Shown: in pieces, positions 1-8,828 of the stretch
How positions within the stretch are numbered: position 1 is the stretch's first letter
Layout: every line of letters starts with the position of its first letter
The notes under the pieces: generated by a model
What the model was told of the DNA's origin: nothing
The model's input: the letters and a program-made list of their open reading frames with translations, nothing else
The model's database searches: none
Position numbers and translations under genes: made by a program
From: Opitutales bacterium
GTDB lineage: Bacteria; Verrucomicrobiota; Verrucomicrobiia; Opitutales; Opitutaceae
Length of the DNA: 17,307 nt
Direction: 5' to 3'
Assembly: GCA_021772595.1 (NCBI GenBank)
Contig: JAJFLS010000513.1
Span: forward strand, 1-17,307

Positions 1-3000
1 TCGTGCCAGAACGAGAATTGATCGAAGAGTACCTGGGTCGAGCCGAAGATATCATCGATACGCCGACTCCGTCCCAAAAAATCCTATACGGCGAAACGCG
101 CAGGCGCATACCCGTTCTGTGGGACGTGGACAATCCCGTGGTTTCCGGGCCCGTCCAAAACCAGGACGCCTACATGCAGTCAGTCGCGGCGCAGCGCCCC
201 TATTTCTTCGATCACATACAGGAAATCACCAATCAATGCATGGCGGAGTTCGCCGAGTTGACGGGACGCGAATATCAGCGCGTATGCCCTTATCGCTGTG
301 ACGATGCCGATTATCTCATCGTTGGCCAAGGCAGCGTATTGGGGACCGCCGAAGCAGTGGTCGACTACATGCGGGAAGAGCGCGGTCTTAAGATTGGGGT
401 CGTGAATATGACAATGTTCCGCCCCTTCCCCGGCGATCTGGTCGGCCGTGTCCTCAAGGGACGCAAAGGGGTGGCTGTGCTTGAAAGAACGGATCAGCCG
501 CTAGCGTCTGACCTGCCACTCATTCGCGAGATTCGAGCCACGGTGAGCAAGTGTCTGGAGAATGGTCTGAGCGGAAAAGGTCACGACCTTCCGTATCCAG
601 ATTTCGAGAGTTATCGAAAAGAAAAGGATGTGCCGCTTTTGTATTCAGGCTGCTTTGGCATGGGCAGTCGAGACCTGCAACCCGAGGGGATCGTAGGGGC
701 GATTGAGAACATGCTGCCCGATGGGCCGCGCAAGAAATTCTTCTATCTGTCGATCGACTTTCTGCACGACAAGCCGACAACGCCAAAGAACGAGATCTAC
801 CAGCAGCAGCTGCAGAGCCTCTACCCCAATGTCAAGGAACTCGCCGTTAAAGGAAGCGAGAATCCGAACCTCCTCCCAAAAGGGTCCATCACCGTGCGCA
901 TGCACTCAGTTGGCGGTTGGGGAGCCATCACAACCGGCAAGAACCTGGCCACCACTCTCTACGAACTGCTGGGATACGACATCAAGGCGAATCCCAAATA
1001 CGGCTCCGAGAAAAAGGGCCAGCCAACCACCTACTACCTATCGGCGGCGCCTGAACCGATCCGCATCAATTGCGAATATTCATTTGTCGACGCAGTACTG
1101 TCTCCCGATCCAAATGTCTTCAAGCATTCGAACCCTTTGTTCGGACTTAAGAACGGCGGTGTATTCATTATTCAAAGCGATCTCGAGACAGCCGAGGCGG
1201 TATGGGATTCCATTCCCGCAGGCGCTCGGAAATATATAGTCGCCAACGAAATAAAGGTTTTCTACTTGGACGCCTTTAAAATCGCTCGTGAGGAAGCTAC
1301 GGACCCCGAACTGCAATTCCGCATGCAGGGGATCGCCTTCCAGGGCGCGTTCTTCGCGGGTTCGACGCTCATGAAGACCGTCAACCTGACGGAAGCGTCG
1401 CTCTTCGAAGCCATTCGATCACAGGTAGATAAGAAGTTCGGCAGCAAAGGAGCCCGTGTCGTGGAAGACAATATGCGTGTCGTTCGACGGGGTTTTGACG
1501 AGTTGGTGGAAATCACAGACATGTCCACTTCCTCGTCCGCCAGCGCCAGCCCTCGCAAGGAAACAAATCTTCCCATCATGCTAAAGCGACTACCGGTTAG
1601 CGATGATCCGAAAACCGACATTCACCGCTTCTGGGAGCAAACGGGTAGCTTCTATCTCGGAGGGCGTCCCAACGACAACTTAGCCGATCCTTTCAATGCC
1701 TTGAGTCTCATTCCTGCGAATACAGGCGTGTACCGAGACATGACTCAAATCCGTTTCAACCATCCGGTATGGGACCCCTCGAAGTGCACCGCTTGCAGCG
1801 ATTGCTTCACCGTGTGTCCCGATAGCGCGATTCCCGGATTGGCCTTCCCGATCGTAGACGCCTTCAGCGCCACGATCAAGCGAGTAGAGCGCGCTGGTCA
1901 TGACGTGAAGCTTCTTCCTCGGGCCGTTCGCGTCGTGGATAAGAAACTACGCAAAGCGGCGGCATCCGCCCCTAACGGCTCCAACAGCATCGATGTCGAT
2001 TCTCTGCTCGATCAAGCCATTACGGACACGATTGCCGATGAGACCACGGATGCAGAAGCTCTCGAGCAAGAGTTCGAATGGTTTCGCGAATCCATGGGCG
2101 AATTCAAGTTCTCGCTGACTAAGCCCTATTACGATCAAAGAGAAAAGAACCAGCCCGGTTCAGGTGGGCTTTATTCCATCACGGTTAATCCCTACACCTG
2201 CAAAGGCTGCATGCTTTGCGTGGACGTCTGCGATGACGAGGCCCTGACTTCGGTCGATCAGACGAACGAATCCATAAATAAACTACGCAAAGATTGGGAC
2301 TACTGGCTGGATCTCCCCACGACACCGCCCGACTTTATTCGGATTGACGATATCGATGAAAAGATTGGCGCCCTTGAGACCATGCTAATGGACAAGTCGG
2401 TCTATCAATCGATGTCATGCGGCGACGGAGCGTGTACGGGATGCGGGGAAAAGTCGATTCTTCACATTTTCACCGGCACGATCACCGCTCTCATGCAGCG
2501 TCGCGTGAAAAAGCAGGTCGAACGAATCGCGGACCTGATTCATCGCCTCGAGCAGCATATAAAATCTAAGCTCGCGGACACGGTCGATATCGGTAATCTC
2601 GGCGCCATTCACCAGGCCGTCGAAAGCCACCGCGGCAAGGACCTCAAACTCTCGGAATTGGCCGAGGCCCTCGACGAGGGCAAAGCAGGTTCACCTCTGG
2701 ATCAAGAATGGCTAACCTGGGTGAGCGATCTCCTCGCCAAGCTTAAGGATTTGAAATGGCGTTACGAGGAAGGGCCCAGCAATAGCGGCAGGGCCAATCT
2801 GGGTTTCATGAACGCGACGGGATGTTCGTCGGTGTACGGATCTACGTATCCATACAATCCTTATCCATTCCCGTGGTCCAATCATCTGTTTCAAGATGCC
2901 ACTTCCGTTTCGCTCGGATTGTTCGAGGGGCATATGCGGTCGATGGGAGATGGCTTCAAGGCAATCCGGTTTGCGGAGAGCGAGCTTGAAGGAAAGGTGA

Positions 3001-4373
3001 ACTTCCAGGAAGCTGAAAAATCGTTAACGCACTTTAATTGGAGAGATTTCACGGACGAGGAATTTCTCCTTAGCCCGCCCGTAGTGGCGGTCGGCGGCGA
3101 CGGAGCCATGTATGACATCGGCTTCCAGAATCTTTCACGCGCGCTTATGGCGGGACGGCCCCTGAAAATCCTGGTTTTGGATACGCAAGTCTACTCGAAC
3201 ACGGGCGGGCAGGCCTGCACCTCCGGATTCGTGGGACAAGTCTCCGATATGGCTCCCTATGGTCCCGCATGGAAAGGCAAAATGGAAATCCGAAAAGAGA
3301 TCAGCCTAATTGGAGCCGCCCACAGAACCGCCTTTATCTTTCAAGGGAATATCGCGAACTACACCCACATGATAGAGGGTTTCATCGACGGCTTGAATTC
3401 GCGGCGACCGGCCCTTTTCAATTTATACGCGGTCTGCCAGCCCGAGCACGGCGTATCGGACGACGCCACCGCTCATCGCAGTAAAATGGCCCTTGAATCC
3501 CGGGCCTACCCGCTCATGCGATTCGATCCGGACGAGGGCGAAACGTGGGAGGACTGCATCGATCTCGAAGGCAATCCAGCGATCGACGACGATTGGCCCA
3601 TCTACAATCTAGAATATCTCGACGACGAGGGCGGACAACAGCAAATGGAGCTCCCCATGACATTCGCCGATTTCGCCGTCCAGGAAGGGCGTTTTCGCAA
3701 GCATTTCCGTATGGCTCCTCGTGATACGTGGAATGAGAACATGGTTCCGCTTTCAGAGTTCATTCAGATGGCTGAAGATGACCGCGAAGGTCTTTTCCCC
3801 TACATTTGGACGCTCGACAAGAAGAACCATTTAGCGCGCGCGCTGGTCGCTGAAGAGATGGTTCGCTCCACCGAAGAACGTCTTGGTTTCTGGCATACAA
3901 TCAAGGGGCTCGCCGGACTCGTTGGCAAAGTAGACTCTGATCAGATCGCGCAGCAGGTTCGCAGCGAAACAGCTCAAAAGCTAGCCGCTGGCATCATGGC
4001 TATGCTTTCGGGAGAAAGCGCCGCTGCGGGGCTCGCCGATCCGATCGCCGACCCAGCCGCCTCTCCGCCCGCCTCTCCGGAAGCGGCCCCCGTCCCCGCT
4101 GCCAAAACCGTCGGATCAAATGGGTTCGAGCCCGCATGGATTGACAAGACGGAGTGTTCCTCCTGCGACGAATGCATTAATATCAATCCCAAAATCTTCG
4201 AGTACGACGAAAGCAAAAAGGCCTTCGTCAAGGATCCAAAGGCCGGCTCCTTTAAGGATATCGTGCGAGCCGCAGAGAAGTGCACCGGTCACTGTATCCA
4301 CCCCGGAACCCCTGTCAACCCCAAGGAGAAAGGCCTAGATAAGCTTATTAAGCGGGCGGGGAAATTCCAATGA
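1..4373 (+). CDS. nifJ: Pyruvate:ferredoxin (flavodoxin) oxidoreductase, giant form with C-terminal ferredoxin domain (5' partial)
   Basis: The reading frame is open at the left edge, so the start and most of domain I are missing; about 1456 residues are visible. PFOR oxidises pyruvate and CoA to acetyl-CoA and CO2, passing electrons to ferredoxin. Visible in order (numbered from codon 3): the end of domain I with a GPVQNQDAY motif; domain II; the gamma domain (about 297-400); two 4Fe-4S motifs (C595/598/601/605 and C733/736/739/743); the TPP domain with proximal-cluster cysteines in CGDGACTGCGE (806-816) and NATGCSS, TPP motif GGDGAMYDIG (about 1031), YSNTGGQ and a final CQPEHG; an Ala/Pro linker (about 1340-1377); and a ferredoxin-like domain (C1385/1388/1391 plus C1427/C1431). 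It is longer than the usual roughly 1170-1230 residues because of inserts of about 100 residues between the clusters and inside the TPP domain, plus the tail. The substrate could be another 2-oxoacid, but pyruvate is most likely. Confidence 0.93.
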   Translation, partial: VPERELIEEYLGRAEDIIDTPTPSQKILYGETRRRIPVLWDVDNPVVSGPVQNQDAYMQSVAAQRPYFFDHIQEITNQCMAEFAELTGREYQRVCPYRCDDADYLIVGQGSVLGTAEAVVDYMREERGLKIGVVNMTMFRPFPGDLVGRVLKGRKGVAVLERTDQPLASDLPLIREIRATVSKCLENGLSGKGHDLPYPDFESYRKEKDVPLLYSGCFGMGSRDLQPEGIVGAIENMLPDGPRKKFFYLSIDFLHDKPTTPKNEIYQQQLQSLYPNVKELAVKGSENPNLLPKGSITVRMHSVGGWGAITTGKNLATTLYELLGYDIKANPKYGSEKKGQPTTYYLSAAPEPIRINCEYSFVDAVLSPDPNVFKHSNPLFGLKNGGVFIIQSDLETAEAVWDSIPAGARKYIVANEIKVFYLDAFKIAREEATDPELQFRMQGIAFQGAFFAGSTLMKTVNLTEASLFEAIRSQVDKKFGSKGARVVEDNMRVVRRGFDELVEITDMSTSSSASASPRKETNLPIMLKRLPVSDDPKTDIHRFWEQTGSFYLGGRPNDNLADPFNALSLIPANTGVYRDMTQIRFNHPVWDPSKCTACSDCFTVCPDSAIPGLAFPIVDAFSATIKRVERAGHDVKLLPRAVRVVDKKLRKAAASAPNGSNSIDVDSLLDQAITDTIADETTDAEALEQEFEWFRESMGEFKFSLTKPYYDQREKNQPGSGGLYSITVNPYTCKGCMLCVDVCDDEALTSVDQTNESINKLRKDWDYWLDLPTTPPDFIRIDDIDEKIGALETMLMDKSVYQSMSCGDGACTGCGEKSILHIFTGTITALMQRRVKKQVERIADLIHRLEQHIKSKLADTVDIGNLGAIHQAVESHRGKDLKLSELAEALDEGKAGSPLDQEWLTWVSDLLAKLKDLKWRYEEGPSNSGRANLGFMNATGCSSVYGSTYPYNPYPFPWSNHLFQDATSVSLGLFEGHMRSMGDGFKAIRFAESELEGKVNFQEAEKSLTHFNWRDFTDEEFLLSPPVVAVGGDGAMYDIGFQNLSRALMAGRPLKILVLDTQVYSNTGGQACTSGFVGQVSDMAPYGPAWKGKMEIRKEISLIGAAHRTAFIFQGNIANYTHMIEGFIDGLNSRRPALFNLYAVCQPEHGVSDDATAHRSKMALESRAYPLMRFDPDEGETWEDCIDLEGNPAIDDDWPIYNLEYLDDEGGQQQMELPMTFADFAVQEGRFRKHFRMAPRDTWNENMVPLSEFIQMAEDDREGLFPYIWTLDKKNHLARALVAEEMVRSTEERLGFWHTIKGLAGLVGKVDSDQIAQQVRSETAQKLAAGIMAMLSGESAAAGLADPIADPAASPPASPEAAPVPAAKTVGSNGFEPAWIDKTECSSCDECININPKIFEYDESKKAFVKDPKAGSFKDIVRAAEKCTGHCIHPGTPVNPKEKGLDKLIKRAGKFQ

Positions 4374-4471
4374 CCCTCAACCCATCCAGCCGCCATGAGC
4401 GTTTTGCAATCGTCTCGCGCGAACGCGTTCGGGAGAACGCTCCGCGCATGTTGCCCAGCGATGCCGCATGA
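4370..4471 (+). CDS. Small 33-aa ORF overlapping the PFOR stop and the rnfC start
   Basis: The ATG at 4370 overlaps the PFOR stop as ATGA, and the TGA at 4469-4471 overlaps the rnfC ATG in the same way. The ORF therefore fills the whole 94-nt gap between the two large genes. A purine-rich stretch (GGCGGGGAAA, 4355-4364) sits at ribosome-binding distance. The product is 33 residues, Arg-rich (6 Arg), starts MTLNPSSRHER and has no membrane segment or known motif. I do not recognise a family. The most economical role is translational coupling that carries ribosomes from the PFOR to rnfC, which has no convincing Shine-Dalgarno of its own. A chance open frame in a GC-rich spacer remains possible. 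Confidence 0.4.
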   Translation: MTLNPSSRHERFAIVSRERVRENAPRMLPSDAA

Positions 4472-5838
4472 CTACCGCCTACAAAAGATTGATTGATCCG
4501 CGTATGTGGTTCATGGGCACGTTTTCCCATGGGATCCATCCCGCAGAGAACAAGCAGTATACCGCCGATAAGGCGATCCAGCGATTCCCTTTCGCTCCTG
4601 AACTAATATTGCCTCTATCACAACACGCGGGGGCTCCGTCTGTACCGATCGTCCGCCCAGGACAAGAGGTCGTACGCGGCGAACCGATTGCCGAAGCGGC
4701 TGGCTTTATGTCGGTTCCCCTGCACGCGCCGGCAACAGGCGTCATCAAGAAGATCGACCTTATGCCCACCGCGAAGGGTCCGAGAACCTTGTCCATCATT
4801 CTTGAAGTCTATCCGGGAGACAGCCAAGAGATGCGTTTCTATCAGACGCGTAATGTGGATACCATGACACCGCAAGAGATCACTCAAGCCGTGCAGGACG
4901 CGGGCTTGGTCGGTCTAGGAGGAGCGGCCTTTCCCACTCATGTGAAGCTATCGCCCCCCAAGGAGCACACGGTGGAAACCGTTCTGATCAATGGTTGCGA
5001 ATGCGAGCCTTTTCTTACCACGGATTACCGCGTAATGCTCGAGCAGACCGATGATCTGATCGAGGGCACGCGTATCTTCATGAAAGCCTTGGGAGCCAAG
5101 AAAGCGATCATCGGAACGGAGGACAACAAGCTCGCTGCAGTCGAAGCGATCCGAGCAAAACTCCCGGCCGACGGATCGATCACGGTCAAAGCGGTGAAAA
5201 CGAAGTACCCGCAGGGCGCAGAGAAGATGCTAGCAAAATCCTTGCTTAATTTGGAGATCCCCTCCGGGGGCTATCCTTCGTCCGTCGGACTCGCGGTATT
5301 CAACGTTTCTTCGACGGCTGAGATCGGAGCCTTGCTTCCCGTCGGCGGCGGTGTGATCGAGCGCGTCGTAACGATCACCGGACCTGGCGTCGAGAAGCCG
5401 GGCAACTACATCGTGGCCATTGGAACTCCGCTACGCTTCATCCTGGACCAGCTTGGTCTAAAAGGGGGTTCGCAGCATCTCATTCTCGGCGGTCCCATGA
5501 TGGGCAGCGCGATCTCCTCGCTTGATGTTCCGATCACAAAGGGGTGCGGCGGCGTTCTCGTGCTCACCGAGGAAGATACGCGCGGCGAAACCTCTCGAGG
5601 AGTCCATCCCTGCATCAGTTGCGGCAAATGCGTCGAAGCCTGCCCGATGCACTTAAACCCCTGCAACATGGGAAAGTTGGCCTACAAGCACCGCTATGCG
5701 GAAATTGCGGAGTCCTTTCACCTTAATGACTGTTTCGAATGCGGCTGCTGCAGCTACGTTTGCCCGTCAAGCATACCGCTGGTGCAGTATTTCCGCATCG
5801 CGAAATCAGCCAACCGAGAAAAGGCGAAAGCGTCATGA
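4468..5838 (+). CDS. rnfC: Rnf electron transport complex subunit RnfC
   Basis: RnfC is the peripheral FMN/Fe-S subunit of the ion-pumping ferredoxin:NAD+ oxidoreductase and carries the NAD(H) site. The 456-aa product has the family's N-terminal pattern (GIHPAENKQYT, PLSQHAGAP, VPLHAPATGVI), the FMN/NAD-binding Gly-rich stretch GLVGLGGAAFPTHVKL near residue 147, then INGCECEPFLTTDYR, an SLBB-like region, and two 4Fe-4S motifs (C382/385/388/392 and C422/425/428/432). The ATG at 4468 is the only plausible start: the frame has a stop at 4396 and no other ATG between. The C-terminal Ala/Lys-rich extension found in many proteobacterial RnfC proteins is absent. Its TGA overlaps the rnfD ATG by four bases, which indicates coupled translation. 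Confidence 0.96.
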   Translation: MTTAYKRLIDPRMWFMGTFSHGIHPAENKQYTADKAIQRFPFAPELILPLSQHAGAPSVPIVRPGQEVVRGEPIAEAAGFMSVPLHAPATGVIKKIDLMPTAKGPRTLSIILEVYPGDSQEMRFYQTRNVDTMTPQEITQAVQDAGLVGLGGAAFPTHVKLSPPKEHTVETVLINGCECEPFLTTDYRVMLEQTDDLIEGTRIFMKALGAKKAIIGTEDNKLAAVEAIRAKLPADGSITVKAVKTKYPQGAEKMLAKSLLNLEIPSGGYPSSVGLAVFNVSSTAEIGALLPVGGGVIERVVTITGPGVEKPGNYIVAIGTPLRFILDQLGLKGGSQHLILGGPMMGSAISSLDVPITKGCGGVLVLTEEDTRGETSRGVHPCISCGKCVEACPMHLNPCNMGKLAYKHRYAEIAESFHLNDCFECGCCSYVCPSSIPLVQYFRIAKSANREKAKAS

Positions 5839-6890
5839 GTAAATCAATACCAAATATGGAGCTGCGCGCTTCGCCTCATTTGAGAGTGAGCCCTTCGGTC
5901 GAGGTGATCATGCGCAACGTCGTTTACGCGCTGCTTCCGATTTGCGCCTTCTCTGTCTATCAGTTCGGCATTAGCGTCTTTGCCTTGCTGGCGGTTTCCG
6001 TCATCACCTGTCTCCTCACCGAGAACTTGATTTGCCGCTTGTCTGGGAAAACGCCTACCACAGGGGATTGGAGCGTTGTCATCTCTGCACTGTTACTGGC
6101 CCTGACGCTCCCTCCCGGATTTCCGCTCTGGATGGCCGCGGTCGCCTCTTTCGTATGCGTTGCGGTTGGCAAGATGCTCTTCGGCGGACTTGGATTCAAT
6201 GTCATGAATCCCGCGCTCGTGGGACGAGCTTTCGTTCAGGCCGCGTTTCCTGCGTCCATAACCTCATGGACGCCCTATATGCTCCCGGGAAGATTCGCCG
6301 AATTCATTCCCACCTCGCTCGCTACTCCGTTCCTGAGACCGGCGCCACTGGCCGAGTGGATTGCGGGAAAGCCACTCGACGGGTTTTCCGGGGCGACCCC
6401 ATTGGCTCTGATGAAGTTTGATCATGTACCTACGGATTCGATACAGCTCTTGATCGGAACGACTGCGGGGTCCGCGGGTGAAACCTCCGCATTGCTCATT
6501 TTCATTTGCGGCATCTATCTCGTTGTTCGCAAGATGATGGATTGGCGGATTACCGCGAGCGTCCTCCTCGTAGCCTCCGCCACCTCCGGGATATTCTATT
6601 GGATGGATCAGAGCATTTATCCCGATCCGCTGTTCACCCTTTGCTCCGGAGGTTTGATGCTGGGAGCGGTGTTCATGGCTACCGATATGGTGGCCTCGCC
6701 CGTTACGCCATGGGGCGTATGGATTTACGGAGCCCTTATCGGTTTCGTCACCATTATCATTCGGCTTTTCGGCGGTCTGTCCGAAGGAGTGATGTACGCC
6801 ATTCTTCTAGCGAATGCATCGTCCCCGCTGATTAGCGCCGTCACGCAACCACGCATTTACGGCGCTACAAAACCGAAAGGAACGGAATGA
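5835..6890 (+). CDS. rnfD: Rnf electron transport complex subunit RnfD
   Basis: RnfD is the membrane subunit homologous to NqrB that carries a covalently bound FMN. I chose the ATG at 5835, which overlaps the rnfC stop as ATGA, over an in-frame upstream extension lying inside rnfC. That gives 351 residues, a normal RnfD length. About nine to ten hydrophobic segments are visible, including those near residues 30-65, 80-115 and the C-terminal third. The flavinylation motif SGAT lies in DGFSGATPLA with the acceptor Thr at residue 188. The FNVMNPALVGRAF motif and the GGLMLGAVFMATDMVASP loop are also typical of the RnfD/NqrB family. The stop overlaps the rnfG ATG by four bases. Confidence 0.96.
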   Translation: MSKSIPNMELRASPHLRVSPSVEVIMRNVVYALLPICAFSVYQFGISVFALLAVSVITCLLTENLICRLSGKTPTTGDWSVVISALLLALTLPPGFPLWMAAVASFVCVAVGKMLFGGLGFNVMNPALVGRAFVQAAFPASITSWTPYMLPGRFAEFIPTSLATPFLRPAPLAEWIAGKPLDGFSGATPLALMKFDHVPTDSIQLLIGTTAGSAGETSALLIFICGIYLVVRKMMDWRITASVLLVASATSGIFYWMDQSIYPDPLFTLCSGGLMLGAVFMATDMVASPVTPWGVWIYGALIGFVTIIIRLFGGLSEGVMYAILLANASSPLISAVTQPRIYGATKPKGTE

Positions 6891-7591
6891 GCGGGCAAGA
6901 GACCAGCAAGCAACCGGCGCGGCCTCGAAGCAGCTCTTTGATCATTGCGTTGACGGCGATCTCCATGACATCCGGTCTGCTGGTCGTCCTCGCTTTCCAA
7001 CTGACGCTCCCCAGGATCAACCTGAATAAGCAAAGAGCTCTAGAGCGGGCCGTATTTACCGTGCTTCCAGAATCTACGGTAAGAAAAAACTATTATTTGG
7101 ATACAGATGGGCTTACGCTCTTGCCTGACGACTCATTTGCTCAGGCGAACGTCTATGCCGGATACAACGATCAAGGAACGTTCACTGGAATGGCCATTGA
7201 AGGTTCCGCTCGAGGCTATCAAGACATCGTGAAGGTGCTCTATGGTTATTCGTTTGAGAACCAGAGCATCGTTGGCATGACGGTTTTGCAAAGCTCCGAA
7301 ACTCCCGGCCTCGGCGACAAAGTTGAAACCGATCCCGAGTTTCTCGCAAATTTCATTCAGCTCGACGCTCGCTTGAACGATGCATCTTCTGCCCTCGCAA
7401 ATCCGATTGTCACCGTGAAGCGCGGAAAGAAAATCCACCCGTGGCAGATCGATGGAATATCAGGCGCCACGGTTACTTCCAAGGCGATAGGTGCAGCGTT
7501 GAGAGATAGCGCCGGCCAGATGCTTCCGCTGCTGGTCAAATACGAATCTTCGCTCGAACGGACGATTCCAATTTCGAAAGGACATGAGTGA
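6887..7591 (+). CDS. rnfG: Rnf electron transport complex subunit RnfG
   Basis: RnfG (NqrC homologue) is a single-pass protein with an FMN-binding domain on the outer face of the membrane. The 234-aa product has an N-terminal hydrophobic anchor (about residues 17-40), then the FMN-binding domain with GMTVLQSSETPGLGDK and the flavinylation motif DGISGATVTSKAI, in which Thr195 is the predicted covalent FMN acceptor. The start at 6887 overlaps the rnfD stop as ATGA. Maturation would require the flavin transferase ApbE, which is not encoded in this window. It sits in the normal C-D-G-E-A order. Confidence 0.95.
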   Translation: MSGQETSKQPARPRSSSLIIALTAISMTSGLLVVLAFQLTLPRINLNKQRALERAVFTVLPESTVRKNYYLDTDGLTLLPDDSFAQANVYAGYNDQGTFTGMAIEGSARGYQDIVKVLYGYSFENQSIVGMTVLQSSETPGLGDKVETDPEFLANFIQLDARLNDASSALANPIVTVKRGKKIHPWQIDGISGATVTSKAIGAALRDSAGQMLPLLVKYESSLERTIPISKGHE

Positions 7592-8250
7592 TGGTTAATG
7601 ATCCGAGACTGCCCGAACCCCTCAGCTGGGACACCTTCCAGCAAGGCCTCTGGAAGGAAAATCCGGTTTTCGTCATGCTGCTGGGATTGTGTCCGGTTTT
7701 AGCCGTTACCAATAACGCGATGAACGCCCTAGCAATGGGACTCGCGACGACGTTCGTTCTCATTTGCTCCGGCGTACTTGTTTCGCTGTTACGCAAAGTG
7801 ATCCCCAAGCAAGTTCGAATCGCATCCTACATCATCATCATCGCCACCTTTGTCACGATCGTAGACTACGCAATACAAGCAATCAGCCTCGATCTCTACA
7901 AGGCGCTCGGCGCCTTCATTCAACTCATCGTGGTAAACTGTATCATTCTCGGGCGCGCAGAAGCCTACGCTTCCAAGAACACGATAGTGAACGCGTCCGT
8001 AAACGCTCTCGGCATGGGGGTCGGCTTTACCTTCGCCCTGCTCTGCCTTGGAGGCGTGCGCGAGGTTTTTGGCAGCGGTTCTCTCTTCGGGTTTTCTTTA
8101 TTCGCCCCAAGCTTCCAACCATGGTCGATCTTCGTTCTCCCTCCAGGAGGATTCTTCGTATTGGCTTTTTGGTTATTCCTATTCTCTGTAATAAAGGAGC
8201 GCAGAAAAGCGGCGGCTCAATTAAAACAGGAGGCAGGCAATGCAAGCTGA
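7591..8250 (+). CDS. rnfE: Rnf electron transport complex subunit RnfE
   Basis: RnfE (NqrD homologue) is a multi-helix membrane subunit that, with RnfA, holds an iron centre between half-helices. The conserved cysteines are visible in LGLCPVLAVTNNA (Cys34) and VNCIILGRAEAYA (Cys117). The product is 219 residues with about six membrane segments. Two adjacent starts are possible, GTG 7588 and ATG 7591. AAAGGA at 7577-7582 serves both, with spacings of 5 and 8 nt; I chose the ATG. Either start overlaps the rnfG stop. The 3' end overlaps rnfA by 11 nt. Confidence 0.94.
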   Translation: MVNDPRLPEPLSWDTFQQGLWKENPVFVMLLGLCPVLAVTNNAMNALAMGLATTFVLICSGVLVSLLRKVIPKQVRIASYIIIIATFVTIVDYAIQAISLDLYKALGAFIQLIVVNCIILGRAEAYASKNTIVNASVNALGMGVGFTFALLCLGGVREVFGSGSLFGFSLFAPSFQPWSIFVLPPGGFFVLAFWLFLFSVIKERRKAAAQLKQEAGNAS

Positions 8251-8824
8251 CTCGCTCACCTTCATTTTTCTGAACGCGTTCATCATAAACAATTTCGTTT
8301 TAGCGATGTTCCTCGGGTTGTGTCCCTTCCTTGGCGTATCCGCGAAATTGAAAACGGCGTGGAACATGGGTTTGGCGGTTATCTTCGTCATGCTAGTGAG
8401 CTCGACCTGCGCCTACGCGATCAACACGCTCCTTGTCCGATACAATTTGGAATTCCTGCGCCTGATCTGCTACATTGCTGTAATTGCCTCTTCGGTACAG
8501 CTCGTCGAGATGGCCATCAAGAAACTGAGCCCCGCTCTGTTTCGGATGCTGGGCATTTTCCTGCCCCTTATCACAACCAACTGCGCGATCCTCGGTTTGG
8601 CTCTCTTTCAAACGAATCGCGAATACAACTTCACGCAATGCCTCGCCTTTAGCGTGGGAGCGGGAGCGGGTTTCACCTTGGCGTTGATGCTGATGGCCGG
8701 TTTGCGGGAGAAGCTCGAGCTCGCCGATGTACCCGACGTCACCAAGGGAGCCGCCCTTAGCCTAACCCTGGCCGGTTTGCTTTCCCTCGCCTTTATGGGC
8801 TTTGCCGGGCTCGGAGGACAATGA
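8240..8824 (+). CDS. rnfA: Rnf electron transport complex subunit RnfA
   Basis: RnfA (NqrE homologue) pairs with RnfE in the membrane. The 194-aa product has six predicted membrane segments and the conserved iron-centre cysteines in LGLCPFLGVS (Cys28) and TTNCAILG (Cys115). AGGAGG at 8228-8233 lies 6 nt before the ATG, inside the end of rnfE, so this gene has its own strong ribosome binding site. The C-terminal GLREKLELADVP and final hydrophobic segment match the family. In the common rnfCDGEAB order, rnfB would follow here, but it does not. Confidence 0.96.
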   Translation: MQADSLTFIFLNAFIINNFVLAMFLGLCPFLGVSAKLKTAWNMGLAVIFVMLVSSTCAYAINTLLVRYNLEFLRLICYIAVIASSVQLVEMAIKKLSPALFRMLGIFLPLITTNCAILGLALFQTNREYNFTQCLAFSVGAGAGFTLALMLMAGLREKLELADVPDVTKGAALSLTLAGLLSLAFMGFAGLGGQ

Positions 8825-8828
8825 AATC

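Noticed and set aside
703..1239. Plus-strand open frame of 178 codons inside the PFOR
   Set aside because: An out-of-frame shadow of the PFOR with low-complexity Ser/Arg/Thr-rich content and no family match.
5739..5834. Upstream extension of rnfD within rnfC
   Set aside because: It would overlap the second 4Fe-4S motif region of rnfC by about 100 nt; the ATG at 5835 overlaps the rnfC stop as ATGA and gives the usual length.
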